Counted from the first letter of the stretch, positions 1-10,500 are shown. The stretch: 64,000 nt of DNA from JAIBJN01 sp963839745 (GCA_963839745.1 CAWIWC010000005.1:372001-436000), one strand, 5' to 3'. Numbers and translations: made by a program. Notes: a model not told the origin generated them from the letters alone.

Positions 1-1
1 G

Positions 2-1279
2 TCGATCTACGTCGTCGGGATCGAGAGCAAGCTCTTCAACCCGGGGCCGCTCCAGCAGCTTGCGGATGCGACCGGCGGGAAGTACTACGGCACGGCATCG
101 ACCGAGGCGCTCGCCGAGGTCTACAGCTCGATCGCCGAGGAGCTCTCGCGCACCTGGCGCCTCGAGTACGTGACGACGGCGCTGCCGAGCGAGAAGGTCA
201 CGGTCGAGGCCGAGGCAGGAGGCGAGTCCGCCTCCCTCCAGCTCACCGCTCCCGGCGATGCCGTCGCCACCCGGAAGCCCGAGGTCGAGGGCCGTCTGCC
301 CGAGCATTTTTTCGGCAGCTTCTGGGGCCAGGCGTCCTTCGCCGCGCTCATCGGCGTGCTCGTGCTCGGCGCCTTCGCCTTCGCGTTCGCCTCACCGCGC
401 GGCGCCTGGCTGAAGGGCCGGCTCGAGCCGCACCTCGACACGCGGCGTCGAGCCGAGAAGCGGACGGGGCGCGAGCGGTTGAAGATCGCCGCGGGCCTCT
501 TCCGCGCGACCGAGAACGCGCTCGGCAAGTTCAAGCCGTGGCTCCGCCTCCAGCGAACGATCGAGCGGGCCGACCTGCCGCTGCGCACGGTCGAGCTCGT
601 GTACATCATGCTCGCCGCCGGCTTCGTCTCCGGCCTGATCGCGGCGGGTTTCACGCGGTCGGTGCCGATCATCGTGCTCGGGCTGGTCGCAGGGATTGCG
701 ATCCCCTACTTCGTCGTCTCCATCAAGGCGAAGCAGCGCGCCAAGGCGTTCGAGAACCAGCTCCCCGACCTCCTCGTCACCATGGCGGCCGGCCTCAAGG
801 CGGGGCACAGCTTCCGTCAGTCGCTCCAGAGCGTCGTCGACGAGGACCAGCCGCCGGCCTCGAAGGAGCTGGGGCGCGTGCTCACCGAGACCCGGCTCGG
901 CCGCCCGATGGACGAGGCACTCGCCGAGATGGCCCACCGTGTCGGCTCGAAGAACTTCGAGTTCGTCATCACCGCCGTGACCATCCAGCGTCAGGTCGGC
1001 GGCAGTCTCGCAGGGCTCTTCGACATGGTCGCCGACACCGTCCGCAACCGTCAGCAGTTCGCGAAGAAGATCAAGGGCCTCACGGCGATGGGCCGCGCGT
1101 CGGCCTACGTCCTGATCGGCCTTCCGGTCTTCGTGGGCGCGATGCTGACGGTCGTCAACCCCACGTACATGCGCCCGCTCTGGCACACAAGCACGGGCCG
1201 GACGCTCGTCCTCGTCGGCCTCGGAATGATCGGTGTGGGCGCGCTCATGCTCCGCAAGATCGTCAACTTCAGGTACTGA
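2..1279 (+). CDS. tadB: VWA-TadB fusion, Tad pilus inner-membrane protein (5' partial)
   Basis: The frame is open from base 2, so the gene begins before the window. The first ~55 visible residues read as the end of a von Willebrand factor A domain (IYVVGIES, then LADATGGKYY and a terminal helix). A linker and one membrane helix (FAALIGVLVLGAFAFAF) follow, then a TadB-type GspF/T2SSF domain with helices near the domain start and at the C-terminus. The F domain carries the usual DLLVTMAAGLKAGHSF and RQVGGSLAGLFD signatures. TadB forms the inner-membrane platform of the Tad (type IVc) pilus with TadC and the ATPase TadA. TadC starts 1 base after the stop, so they are one operon. A GTG at 170 is inside the VWA domain and is not the start. 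The family call is firm; the function of the VWA part is inferred. Confidence 0.88.
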   Translation, partial: SIYVVGIESKLFNPGPLQQLADATGGKYYGTASTEALAEVYSSIAEELSRTWRLEYVTTALPSEKVTVEAEAGGESASLQLTAPGDAVATRKPEVEGRLPEHFFGSFWGQASFAALIGVLVLGAFAFAFASPRGAWLKGRLEPHLDTRRRAEKRTGRERLKIAAGLFRATENALGKFKPWLRLQRTIERADLPLRTVELVYIMLAAGFVSGLIAAGFTRSVPIIVLGLVAGIAIPYFVVSIKAKQRAKAFENQLPDLLVTMAAGLKAGHSFRQSLQSVVDEDQPPASKELGRVLTETRLGRPMDEALAEMAHRVGSKNFEFVITAVTIQRQVGGSLAGLFDMVADTVRNRQQFAKKIKGLTAMGRASAYVLIGLPVFVGAMLTVVNPTYMRPLWHTSTGRTLVLVGLGMIGVGALMLRKIVNFRY

Positions 1280-1280
1280 C

Positions 1281-2195
1281 ATGACTCTTCTTCTTCTGAT
1301 CGCAGGCGCATCGGTAGGCCTCGCCGTCTACCTCCTCATGGACCTCGTGACGCAGCCCGCGCGCGAGCGCGTGGGCTCGATCCGCCGCGCGGCGACGTAC
1401 GGCAAGAACCGCGTCGTCGTCGGCAGCATGCTCGACGACGGGACGTTCAGGGACCGCGCGCTCACGCCAATGAAGACGGGCCTCGCCCGCGCCGTCCTCC
1501 GGATCACCCCGCGGGCGAGCATCGAGACCGTCTCGACGAAGCTCCTCAACGCCGGCCTCAACCGCCGGGTCTCGCCGACCACGTACCTCGCCTCGAAAGC
1601 GGTCGTCGGCTTCGTGGGCTTCGTCGGCGGGCAGATCTTCGCCCAGGCCTCGGGCCAGGCCTCCCGGGGCATCGTCCTCGGGCTCGCCATGGCCGTCGTC
1701 GGCTTCATGGTCCCGGATGTCGTCCTCACCTTCAAGACGCGGGCGCGCAAGGAGATCCTGCGCGCCGAGCTACCGGACGCGCTCGACATTCTGGCCGTCT
1801 CGGTCGAGGCCGGGATGGGCTTCGACGGCGCCATTTCGAAGCTGACCGAGCACATGGAAGGCCCGCTCGCCGACGAGTTCGCGCTCGCGCTCGGTGAGAT
1901 GCGCATCGGCGAGAGCCGGTCGAACGCCCTCACCAAGATGATGAAGCGCGTGAACACGCCGGAGTTCTCCGCGTTCGTGCGCTCGATCATCCAGGCCGAC
2001 CAGATCGGCATCTCGCTGGGCCGGATCCTCAAGGTCCAGGCCGCCGACACGCGTGCCCGGCGCCAGCTGGCCGCGGAGGAGCGGGCGATGAAGGCGCCGA
2101 TCAAGATGCTCTTCCCGACCGTGCTCTTCATCTTCCCGGCGATGTTCATCGTCATCCTCGGGCCGGCGTTCCTCAACCTCTCGGAGCTGTTCTAG
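1281..2195 (+). CDS. tadC: TadC-like type II secretion F family protein
   Basis: This 304-residue protein starts at an ATG one base after the tadB stop. It has an N-terminal membrane helix (LLLLIAGASVGLAVYLLMDL), a pair of helices in the middle (VVGFVGFVGG and LGLAMAVVGFMVPDVVL), a T2SSF domain with ELPDALDILAVSVEAGMGFDGAI, and a C-terminal helix (MLFPTVLFIFPAMFIVILGPAF). That layout is standard for TadC, the second platform protein of Tad pili. It probably pairs with the TadB-like protein upstream. Length and architecture match the family. Confidence 0.92.
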   Translation: MTLLLLIAGASVGLAVYLLMDLVTQPARERVGSIRRAATYGKNRVVVGSMLDDGTFRDRALTPMKTGLARAVLRITPRASIETVSTKLLNAGLNRRVSPTTYLASKAVVGFVGFVGGQIFAQASGQASRGIVLGLAMAVVGFMVPDVVLTFKTRARKEILRAELPDALDILAVSVEAGMGFDGAISKLTEHMEGPLADEFALALGEMRIGESRSNALTKMMKRVNTPEFSAFVRSIIQADQIGISLGRILKVQAADTRARRQLAAEERAMKAPIKMLFPTVLFIFPAMFIVILGPAFLNLSELF

Positions 2196-2217
2196 CCCCG
2201 GGACGGGCGATCAGCGC

Positions 2218-3657
2218 ATGGCAGTGAGCGAGGAGACGCAGCAGGAGTCCCCCCAGAACGAAGCCGAGACCGGCTTCGGCACCGGCCTGCGCGGAAAGCT
2301 CGAGAAGCGGCGTGAGCCGCAGGCCCCGAACGGGGCTGCCCCCAAGGAGGCCGAGGCGGCCGAGGAGCTCCTCTCCGAGCCCCAGACGAACGGTGCCGCC
2401 TCGTCCGGCGAGGCCGACGCGCTCCGCGCCGAGCTCGCCGCCTCGCTCGACCGCGAGCGCGAGCTGCGCGCCGAGCTCGCCACGTCCTTTTCGTCGGCGA
2501 GGGACGAGCTGTCCGCCGTCGACAGCGACTTCGCGGCCCGCTCGGCCGAGCTCGACGTGCGCGCCGCGAGGCTCGCCTCCGCCGAGCAGGAGATCGAGCT
2601 CCGCGAGGTGCGCCTCAACGAGCAGCTGCAGAACTTCCGGGAGGAGCGCGAGCGCCTCTCTGAGCTCGAGACGCGCCTGACCGCCTCCGAGGCGCTGACG
2701 ACCGAGCGCTCCGACCAGGTCGAGTCCAAGCTCAAGGAGCTGAAGGACGCCGACCGCCAGCGCGAGAAGCTCGCGTCCGAGCTCGCCAAGCAGGCGCAGT
2801 CCCTCAACTCGCAGGAGACGAAGCTCGTCCGCCGCGAGCAGAACGTCGCGAGCCGCGAGGCGGAGATGAAAGCCCGCCAGGAAGCGCGCGACCGTGCCCT
2901 GGCCGAGCGCGAGAGCGCCCTGCGCGACCAGGACAAGGGCTTCTCCAAGCGCGAGCAGACCCTGGCGGCGCGCGAGCGCGAGCTGGCCAAGGAGTACTCG
3001 CGCGTGCAGGCCAAGGAGGAGGGGCTCGAGGAGCGCGAGGCCGACATGCGGGCCAAGCACGATCGCCTTCGTCTGGACGCCGAGCGCATGGAGCGCGACA
3101 TGTCGGGCCGCGACCGCGCGACTCAGGATTCCGCGGCTCTCATGGCCGAGATGGAGCGGCGCGAAGCCGAGATGGCCGCGCGCGAGGCCGAGCTCCACCA
3201 CCGCGAGGCGCACCTCGCGCGAGTGGAGTCCGAGACGTCGAAGATCGTCGACATCGAGGCCCTGCAGGAGCGGCTGAAGGAGCGCGAGCGCGAGATCGCC
3301 GAGCGCGAGGCCGAGATCTCCAACACCGAGGACGTCGTCGAGTCCCAGCGCAAGCGGCTCGACCGTCGTGAGAAGCGACTCTCCGAGACGGAGGCCTCCC
3401 TCCGCGACCGGCTCCTCGACATCGACGGCCGCGAGAACGAGCTCGACGCCAAGGAAGCGCGTGTCGAGGCCGACCTCGAGATCCGCGAGGACAAGCTCGA
3501 ACGCCGCGAGCGCGAGCTGGCCGACCTCCAGGAGCGGCTGGGCCAGAAGGAGAACGAGCTGGCCGAGTACGTCGCCCAGGTCCAGACGGAGCTGAAGCGC
3601 CGCGAGGACGACTGGTGGGAGAAGGTCACCGGGGGCGAAGGGCCCCCGAGCTCCTAG
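2218..3657 (+). CDS. Long coiled-coil protein in the Tad operon
   Basis: The 479 residues have a disordered, Pro/Ala/Glu-rich first ~80 residues. A nearly uninterrupted coiled coil follows to about residue 465, dominated by Glu, Arg, Ala and Leu with recurring units such as REAEMAAREAELHHREAHL. The C-terminus is a short conserved-looking tail (DDWWEKVTG). No signal peptide, membrane helix or enzyme motif is visible, so it should be cytoplasmic. It begins 22 bases after tadC on the same strand, which suggests co-transcription. The function is unknown; a scaffold or filament role (as for bacterial coiled-coil cytoskeletal proteins) is only an analogy. The opposite strand also carries long open frames here, a composition artefact. 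Confidence 0.85.
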   Translation: MAVSEETQQESPQNEAETGFGTGLRGKLEKRREPQAPNGAAPKEAEAAEELLSEPQTNGAASSGEADALRAELAASLDRERELRAELATSFSSARDELSAVDSDFAARSAELDVRAARLASAEQEIELREVRLNEQLQNFREERERLSELETRLTASEALTTERSDQVESKLKELKDADRQREKLASELAKQAQSLNSQETKLVRREQNVASREAEMKARQEARDRALAERESALRDQDKGFSKREQTLAARERELAKEYSRVQAKEEGLEEREADMRAKHDRLRLDAERMERDMSGRDRATQDSAALMAEMERREAEMAAREAELHHREAHLARVESETSKIVDIEALQERLKEREREIAEREAEISNTEDVVESQRKRLDRREKRLSETEASLRDRLLDIDGRENELDAKEARVEADLEIREDKLERRERELADLQERLGQKENELAEYVAQVQTELKRREDDWWEKVTGGEGPPSS

Positions 3658-3660
3658 CCG

Positions 3661-4338
3661 TTACGCCGGCGCCGCTTCACGCTCGCGCCAGAGCTCGAGC
3701 GCATCCCAGCACGCGATCGTGTCGGCCGAGACCTGGGCTCCCAGGCCGGTCGGCGAATCGGCCCAGTGGATCTGCGTCACCTTCGTCGCGCTCGGCTCGG
3801 GCTCGGCGCCCTCGCGCAGCGTCGCGTGGTAGACGACGAGCGCCGACCCCGTGTCGTCGCTGACGACGAGCCCAATCGGGCGGAAGCCGAGCAGGTCGGC
3901 CTCTGCGAGCCCGATCTCCTCCGCGGCGTCGGCGAGCACGGCGTCCCGCGGCGTCTCGGTCGGGCTGAGCCCGCCCGAGGCCGAAGCGGTCCACAGCAGC
4001 GGGTCGCGGCCGATGGACGGACCGCGCTGCTGGAACAGGAACGGCCCCTCGGGGCGCTGGACGAAGAGCTGGACGCCGAGGGCGAAGCCCAGCCGGTAGC
4101 CGAGCGAGGGCTCGGCGAAGACGACCATCGCCTCGGCGTAGCGCCCGTGGCGGCGCAGGACGGCGCCGTCCCGCGAGACGCCGTGGCAGAACGCGATGGG
4201 GCCGTCGAAGCGCCCCTTCGTCCGCGAGAGGACGAGCGCCGCGTCGTCGACCGCCCGTAGGAGCGGCGTCTCGACCGGCAAGCCGAACGGGAAGGGCCGG
4301 AAGCGCGGCTCCGCCTCGAGCGTCACGATCGCGTGCAT
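3661..4338 (-). CDS. NUDIX hydrolase family protein
   Basis: This is a 225-residue protein counted from the ATG at 4338. A GTG at 4389 would add 17 residues that look unstructured. The Nudix box lies at about residues 122-144: GGLSPTETP followed by ADAAEEIGL. The catalytic EE pair is kept, but the canonical Arg-Glu before it reads Ala-Asp, so metal use or substrate may differ. The N-terminal half resembles larger Nudix proteins with a substrate-recognition extension. The substrate cannot be predicted. Its stop lies 3 bases from that of the convergent coiled-coil gene, with no terminator between them. Confidence 0.8.
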   Translation of the reverse strand: MHAIVTLEAEPRFRPFPFGLPVETPLLRAVDDAALVLSRTKGRFDGPIAFCHGVSRDGAVLRRHGRYAEAMVVFAEPSLGYRLGFALGVQLFVQRPEGPFLFQQRGPSIGRDPLLWTASASGGLSPTETPRDAVLADAAEEIGLAEADLLGFRPIGLVVSDDTGSALVVYHATLREGAEPEPSATKVTQIHWADSPTGLGAQVSADTIACWDALELWREREAAPA

Positions 4339-4437
4339 CGGGGAAAGTGTGTCTGATCGGGCCGCTCTGGAGGGTAACTCTGTGCGCACGCACGGAAAAA
4401 GACGCCCGGGCGCGGTCCGTCCAAGAGTCTAGGTTTT

Positions 4438-4465
4438 CGCGGGGAGGCCTCTCGGCCTCCCCGCG
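4438..4465 (-). terminator. Strong hairpin after the RTX-like gene
   Basis: There is a perfect 12-bp inverted repeat (CGCGGGGAGGCC and its complement) around a 4-base loop, 10 bases past the stop of the RTX-like gene. It lacks a U-tract on the transcribed side, as is common for high-GC actinobacterial terminators. Confidence 0.75.
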
Positions 4466-4475
4466 AGGAGTCCCG

Positions 4476-6257
4476 TTACTGCGGCAGGTGGATCTCGACG
4501 CCCACCGGCGAGGGATCCAGCCCTGCATCGGTGTAGGCGGTGTCGACGCCGGCCGCGCCGCTGATCTGGGTGTCCGCAGCGCCGTCGCGGGCGTCGAGCG
4601 TGTCGTTGCCGCCCGCTCCGATGAGCGAGTCGGCGCCGGCGCCGCCCACGATCGTGTCGTTGCCGTCGTTGCCGCTCAGGGTGTCCGCGCCGCCTTGACC
4701 GTCGAGCTGGTCGTTGCCGAGCCCGCCGGTGATCGTGTCGGTGCCGGCGCCGCCGACGAGCACGTCGTCGAGGTCGCCGCCGCTGAGCGAGTCGCCGCCG
4801 TCTCCGGCTCGCAGAGTTACGCGCCCGAGGAACACCTGGCCGGCGCCGAAGCCGCCGCGGCCCGAGAGGACGTCTCCGCCGCCGCCGCCCACGAGCTCGA
4901 TCGAGCTCGGGAGGGGCGTGAAGGTGATGTCGACGTCGGCGTCGTTGTTGAACGAGACGCCCTTGGTGCCGACAGCGAGCGTGTCCGCGAGGGTGCGGCC
5001 CCTGACGATGACCACGTCGGAGGCGTCGCCGAGGTTGACCGCGACCTCGATCTCGGACGTCCCGGTGGTCTCCGCGGTGCCGCCCGGTGCGAGCCCGCCG
5101 CCGGTCTGGTCGATCGTCAGCTGCTCAACCGAGCCGGCCGCGCCCGTGATGTTGATCGTGTCGGTGTTCGCCGTCGTCGCCGTGCTGCAGGCGGTCGGAG
5201 ATGCTCCGAAGTGGATCGCGCCACCGACCACCGCGAGCGTCGCGCCCTCGCTGGCAGGGATGGAAGCCGTGACCGTCTTCGTGGTCGAGTTGTATGCGCA
5301 CGCGCCGCCGGGCGGAGGCGGCGGAGGCGGCGGGCCCGGATCCGCGAACTTGTTCTCGACCGCAATCGTGGCGGGATCGAGGTTCGCGTCGTAGTAGGCC
5401 GTATCGACATCCGCGCCACCATGCAGCTGAGTGTCCGCGACCCCGTCGTCCGCGTGAAGCGTGTCGTTGCCTGCGCCCGCGTTGAACGTGTCGGCGCCGG
5501 GACCGCCGACGATGTCGTCGTTCCCCTCGCCGCCCGTGATGGAGTCGTTGCCCGGGCCGCCGTCCGCGTAGTCGTTCAGCTGGTGCAAGAAAATGATGTC
5601 GTTGCCGTCTCCGCCGTAGACGAAGTCGGACTGGTGGCTGGCGATCAGCTCGTCGTTCCCCTCCTCGCCGTAGACCCGCACCGGGCCGAGATAGGCAAGG
5701 CCGGCGCCGCCCTGCCCGCGCATGTTGAGCAGGTCGTCGCCGCCGAGGCCGTGCACCTCGATCACGTGCTGCCCGGGAGACAGCGTCATGTCGAGGTCGC
5801 CGTCCGAGTCGATCGCGACGCCGTTCTGCCCGGCCGCGATCAGGTCGTTGGCGTTCGAGCCGATGATGACGAGCGTGTCGGTGAGGTCGCCGAGCGCCGT
5901 CGCGAGCTCGATCTCCGGGATGTTGAACTCCGAGCTGAACCCGGGTCCGAAGAACGCCTCGGACATGTCCAGCGTGAGGGTCTCGTTGGAGCCGGTCGAG
6001 CCGCTTACCGACGCGGAGTCGGTGTTCGTGCTCGTCGCGCCGCCGCAGGCGACCGGCACCTGGCCGAAGAGGAGCTGGCCCGACGCGTTGACCTTCAGCG
6101 TCGCGGAGCCGCCCGTGGTGATCGTCGCGGTGACGGCCTTCGTCGAGGGGTTGTAGACGCACGACTCAACGGCAGCGCCCGCCGTGACGGGGGCGGCCAC
6201 GAAGAGCAGGCCGAGCACAAGAAAGACAAGACCACGCAGGGACGATCGATCACGCAC
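4476..6257 (-). CDS. Secreted RTX-like calcium-binding repeat protein, internally duplicated
   Basis: The GTG start at 6257 is set by an AAGGAG site 7 bases upstream and by the signal peptide that follows (LRGLVFLVLGLLFVAAPVTAGA). The 593-residue product has two homologous halves joined by a polyproline linker (FADPGPPPPPPPP). Each half begins with a matching beta-rich segment (CVYNPSTKAVTATI and CAYNSTTKTVTASI) and continues to hemolysin-type nonapeptides such as GGPGNDSIT, GGEGNDDIV and GAGGNDTLD. RTX nonapeptides bind calcium in a parallel beta-roll after export. No enzymatic domain is visible. No type I secretion genes are nearby and the signal peptide implies Sec export. The role could be adhesion or surface structure; that is inference. 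Confidence 0.85.
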   Translation of the reverse strand: MRDRSSLRGLVFLVLGLLFVAAPVTAGAAVESCVYNPSTKAVTATITTGGSATLKVNASGQLLFGQVPVACGGATSTNTDSASVSGSTGSNETLTLDMSEAFFGPGFSSEFNIPEIELATALGDLTDTLVIIGSNANDLIAAGQNGVAIDSDGDLDMTLSPGQHVIEVHGLGGDDLLNMRGQGGAGLAYLGPVRVYGEEGNDELIASHQSDFVYGGDGNDIIFLHQLNDYADGGPGNDSITGGEGNDDIVGGPGADTFNAGAGNDTLHADDGVADTQLHGGADVDTAYYDANLDPATIAVENKFADPGPPPPPPPPGGACAYNSTTKTVTASIPASEGATLAVVGGAIHFGASPTACSTATTANTDTINITGAAGSVEQLTIDQTGGGLAPGGTAETTGTSEIEVAVNLGDASDVVIVRGRTLADTLAVGTKGVSFNNDADVDITFTPLPSSIELVGGGGGDVLSGRGGFGAGQVFLGRVTLRAGDGGDSLSGGDLDDVLVGGAGTDTITGGLGNDQLDGQGGADTLSGNDGNDTIVGGAGADSLIGAGGNDTLDARDGAADTQISGAAGVDTAYTDAGLDPSPVGVEIHLPQ

Positions 6258-6411
6258 AGAAAGGCTCCTTCCGGTTCCGCTGGAGACTTGCAGGGTAGTT
6301 GCGGGCCCGTGAGGGGACAAGCTCTCGGGCGCTTGTCTGGTCGTTAGGCCAGGGAGGTCTAGGTAGGTTCGCGAGGTTCCTCGCGGCGGCTCTGTGGGGA
6401 AGAGAACGCAC

Positions 6412-7459
6412 GTGGCGAGGCTGAGGCGAGCTGACTCTTCCGGGCCGGGGCTGGCCCGGCGCGGGCGCGGACGCGGGTTCGAGTACGTGGACGAAACCGG
6501 AAAGCGCGTGACCGACGCCGCCGTGCTCGAGCGCATCCGCGCGCTCGTCATCCCGCCTGCGTGGACGGACGTCTGGATCTGCCCGCACCCCAACGGCCAC
6601 ATCCAGGCCGTCGGCACCGACGCCGCCGGGACGCCGCCAATACCTCTACCACGTGGATTGGCGCCGCCGGCGCGACCGGGAGAAGTTCGAGGAGATGGAG
6701 CGCTTCGCCCGCGCGCTCCCCAAGCTCAGGGCCGCGGCAGCTCGTGACCTGCGCCGGCGCGAGCTCGTGCGCGAGCGGGTGCTCGCGTGCGCGGTCAGGC
6801 TGCTCGACCGCGGCTTCTTCCGCATCGGCACCGAGGACTACGCGGAGACGAACAAGACGTTCGGCCTCGCCACGATGCGGCGCCGGCACGTGACCCTGGG
6901 CGAGGGAGACCTCGTTCGCTTCGACTACACGTCCAAGGGCGGCAAGCGGCGCGTCCAGTCCGTGGTCGACCGCGACGTGTTCAAGGTGGTCGATGCGCTC
7001 ATGCGCCGTCGCTCCGGTGACGAGCTGCTCGCGTACAAGGAAGGGCGCCGGTGGGTCGACGTGGCCTCCGACGACATCAACGCCTACATCAAGGAGGTCA
7101 CCGAGGACGGCTTCTCGGCGAAGGACTTCCGCACCTGGAACGCGACCGTCCTGGCCGCGGTGGCGCTCGCCGTCTCGGGCGCGGCGTACGGCTCGAAGAC
7201 GGGGCGGACCCGTGCGATCACGCGGGCCGTGACGGAGGTCGCGCACTACCTCGGGAACACGCCGGCCGTCTGCCGCGCCTCGTACATCGACCCTCGGGTC
7301 TTCGACCGCTTCCGGGACGGGCTCACGATCGGCGGCGCGCTCGAGGAGCTCGGCGAGGTGACCTTCGGCGAGCCGGCGACCCAGGGCGCCATCGAGGAGG
7401 CCGTGCTCGACCTGCTCGAGCGCGACCTGGCTTCGCCCGCCCTCGAGCGCGTGGCCTGA
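6412..7459 (+). pseudogene. DNA topoisomerase IB, broken by one +1 frameshift
   Basis: The N-terminal part (VARLRRADSSGPGLARRG, then IPPAWTDVWICPHPNGHIQAVG) and the rest (YLYHVDWRRRRDREKFEEM to the C-terminus) are both typical of bacterial eukaryote-like topoisomerase IB, but they lie in different frames. Reading the A at 6631 as an extra base restores AAGRRQYLYHVDW and a continuous 348-residue protein. The catalytic tyrosine region (VCRASYIDP) and the core Lys/Arg regions are present. These enzymes relax supercoils by single-strand nicking through a 3'-phosphotyrosine. The GTG at 6412 follows GGGGAAGAG; a GTG at 6394 is an alternative. It is either a sequencing error or a recent pseudogene. 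Confidence 0.85.
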
Positions 7460-7531
7460 CTCCTGCGGCTTCGACCCCATGGGGGGCTACCTCCACTCGG
7501 TTCGGTGCCCACCGGACGGCGGGATGCCGAC

Positions 7532-10500
7532 TTATCTTCCGAGGCGGAGGGACTCGGGCGGATGCGGCCGGGAGGGCGGCTCGTCCGGGGGGAACTCGGG
7601 GAGCGGCGGAGCCACGCGTCCGCTGGACTGGATCAGGTTGCGCACCTCCCGCAGGGCGACCGAGAGGGTCTCGAGGCTCGTCAGCTCGCCCATGCGGATG
7701 TCGTTCACGACCTGGAGGACGCGATCGACCCCCGCGCCGCGGCCTGTCTGCCACGCGTCGACCCGGGCCTCGGCCGGCAGGCCGGGCGGGGCGGCCTGCA
7801 GCGCCTCGCGCGTGAGCGCGCCGTGGATGCCGAAGAGCTCGTCCCTGAGCGCGGCCCGGGCCAGCGTCTGCCAGCGGTTGTCGCGCGGCAGGGCGGTGAT
7901 CGCGTCGCGGAGCCACTGGAGCTGGAGCCGGGCGCCCACCCCGTGGAACACGGCCGCGACCTCCTCGGTCGGCTCGCCGGCCGCTGTTGCGACCTCGACG
8001 ATGTCGAGCGCGGAGAACATCGCCCCGAGCCCTGCGACCCTGGCCGCCAGCTCCTTCGGGGCGCCGCCCTTGACGTACTCGGTGGTCTTGCGCTCGACGG
8101 CCGCGAGGTCGGCGCCGAGGAGCAGGCGCGGAAGGGCCTCGGTGAGGAGGGCGGCGCCTGGGGCGAAGTACGCGATCTCCTCCTCGATCTCGATCGGCCG
8201 CGGCCGGCTGCGCACGAGCCAGCGCGTCGCGCGCTCGACCAGCTTGCGCCCTTCGAGCAGCATCGCGAGCTGCACCTCCGCGGGGATGGCGTCGTCGAGA
8301 TCCTCGATCGCCGTCCAGAGCGCCCGCAGGTCGAAGACCTCGCGGGCGACCGTATACGCGCGCGCGATGTCGGACGCGTGCGCGCCGGTCTCCTCCGCGA
8401 GCCGGAAAGCGAACGTGATCCCCGCACGGTTGACGAGGCTGTTGGTCACGTAGGTCGCGATTAGCTCGCGGCGCAGTCGGTGGCTGTCCATCCGCTCGCG
8501 GAAGCGCTCCGACAGGACGCGCGGGAAGTAGCGGACGAGCTCGTTCGCCATGTACGGGTCGTCCGGCAGGTCGGAGGCGACGAGCGCGTCGAAGAGCTCG
8601 ATCTTCGCGTACGCGAGCAGGACGGCGAGCTCGGGCGCAACGAGGCCGCCGCGCTCGGCGATGACCTCCTCGCTCGGCAGCGCCGCGAGCTCGCGGCGCA
8701 GCCGGCCGGTCTGCTCCAGGTGCTGGATCAGGCGCGAGTGGACGCCGAGCATCGACGAGGCCTGGCTGGTTGCCAGGCTGATCGCCTGAGTCTGGCGGTA
8801 GTTGTTGCGCAGGACGAGGCGGGCGACATCGTCGGTCATCTCGGCGAGCAGCTCGTTGCGCTGCTTCTCGGTCATGTCGCCGTCCGCGACCACGCCGCCG
8901 AGGAGGATCTTGATGTTGACCTCGTGGTCGGAGCAGTCGACGCCGGCCGAGTTGTCGATGGCGTCCGTGTAGATCCGTCCGCCTGCCAGCGCGTACTCGA
9001 TCCGGCCGCGCTGCGTGAGGCCGAGGTTGCCGCCTTCGCCGACCACGCGCGCGCGTATGTCCTTGCCGTCCGCGCGCAGCCCGTCGTTGGCCTTGTCGCC
9101 GACCTCGAGGTGCGACTCGGACGAGGCCTTGACGAACGTCCCGATCCCGCCGTTCCAGAGCAGGTCGACTTCCGCCGTGAGGATCGCGCGGATGAGGTCG
9201 TTGGGCGGCAGGGCCTCCGACTCGACGCCGAGGCGCCGCCTGACCTCGGGCGAAAGTGGGATCGACTTGGCCGACCGCGGAAAGACACCGCCGCCTGCCG
9301 AGATCACCTCGGGGTCGTAGTCGGCCCAGCTCGAGCGCGGAAGGTTGAACAGGCGCTCGCGCTCCTTGAAGCTCGCCTCCGGCTCCGGGTCGGGGTCGAG
9401 GAAGATGTGCTCGTGGTTGAACGCGGCCACCAGCTTGAGGTGGCGCGAGAGCAGCATGCCGTTGCCGAACACGTCGCCGGCCATGTCGCCGATCCCGACC
9501 GCGGTGACCTCGGTGGTCTGCACGTCGACGCCGAGCTCGCGGAAGTGGCGCTTGACCGATTCCCAGGCCCCGCGGGCCGTGATGCCCATCGCCTTGTGGT
9601 CGTAGCCGGCTGAGCCGCCCGATGCGAACGCATCGCCGAGCCAGAAGCCGTACTCCGCCGCGACGCTGTTCGCGAGGTCGGAGAACTTGGCGGTCCCCTT
9701 GTCGGCGGCGACGACGAGGTACGGGTCGTCCTCGTCGTACCTCACGACGTCGCGCGGCGGCACCGTCTCCCCGCCGACGAGATTGTCGGTCAGGTCGAGC
9801 AGGCCCTGCATCAGGATGCGGTAGCAGGCGACCACTTCTTCGCGTAGTGCCTCGCGGTCCGAGGGCGGACGCTTGACGACGAAGCCGCCCTTCGCGCCCA
9901 CCGGGACGATGACGGCGTTCTTGACCATCTGCGCCTTCATGAGCCCGAGGATCTCGGTGCGGAAGTCCTCGCGCCGGTCCGACCAGCGGATGCCGCCGCG
10001 GGCGACCCTCCCGCCGCGCAGGTGGACGCCTTCCGTGCGCGGCGAGTACACCCAGATCTCGTACATCGGGCGCGGCAGCGGAAGGTCGGGAACGAGCGCC
10101 GGGTCGAACTTGAAGGAGAGGTACGGCTTCGGCTGCCCGTCGTCGGCAAGCTGGAAGTAGTTCGTCCGCAGCGTCGCCTGGACGAGCCGCAGGAAACTGC
10201 GCAGGATCCGGTCGTCGTCGAGGCTCGCGACCGCGTCGACCTCCTTCTCGATCCGCGCGGCGATCTCGTCCGCCTCGTCCTCGGGGCCGTCACCTCGCGC
10301 GGGGTCGAAACGGACCTTGAAGAGGTCGACCAGCTTGCGCACGATCTCCGGGTTCGCGGACAGGGTCTCCTCCATGTACGCCTGGCTGAACGTGCTGCCG
10401 GCCTGGCGCAGGTACTTGGCAAGCGCCCGGAGCACGGCGATCTCCCGCCAGGTGAGACCGGCGCTGAGCACGAGGCGGTTGAACCCGTCGACCTCGATCT

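Noticed and set aside
2173..3213. Long minus-strand frames opposite the coiled-coil gene
   Set aside because: They are Arg/Ser/Leu-rich shadows created by GC-rich codon periodicity of the real gene and have no domain signatures.
4347..6347. 666-residue plus-strand frame opposite the RTX-like gene
   Set aside because: It mirrors the repeat-rich gene, crosses its signal peptide and terminator, and lacks recognisable folds.
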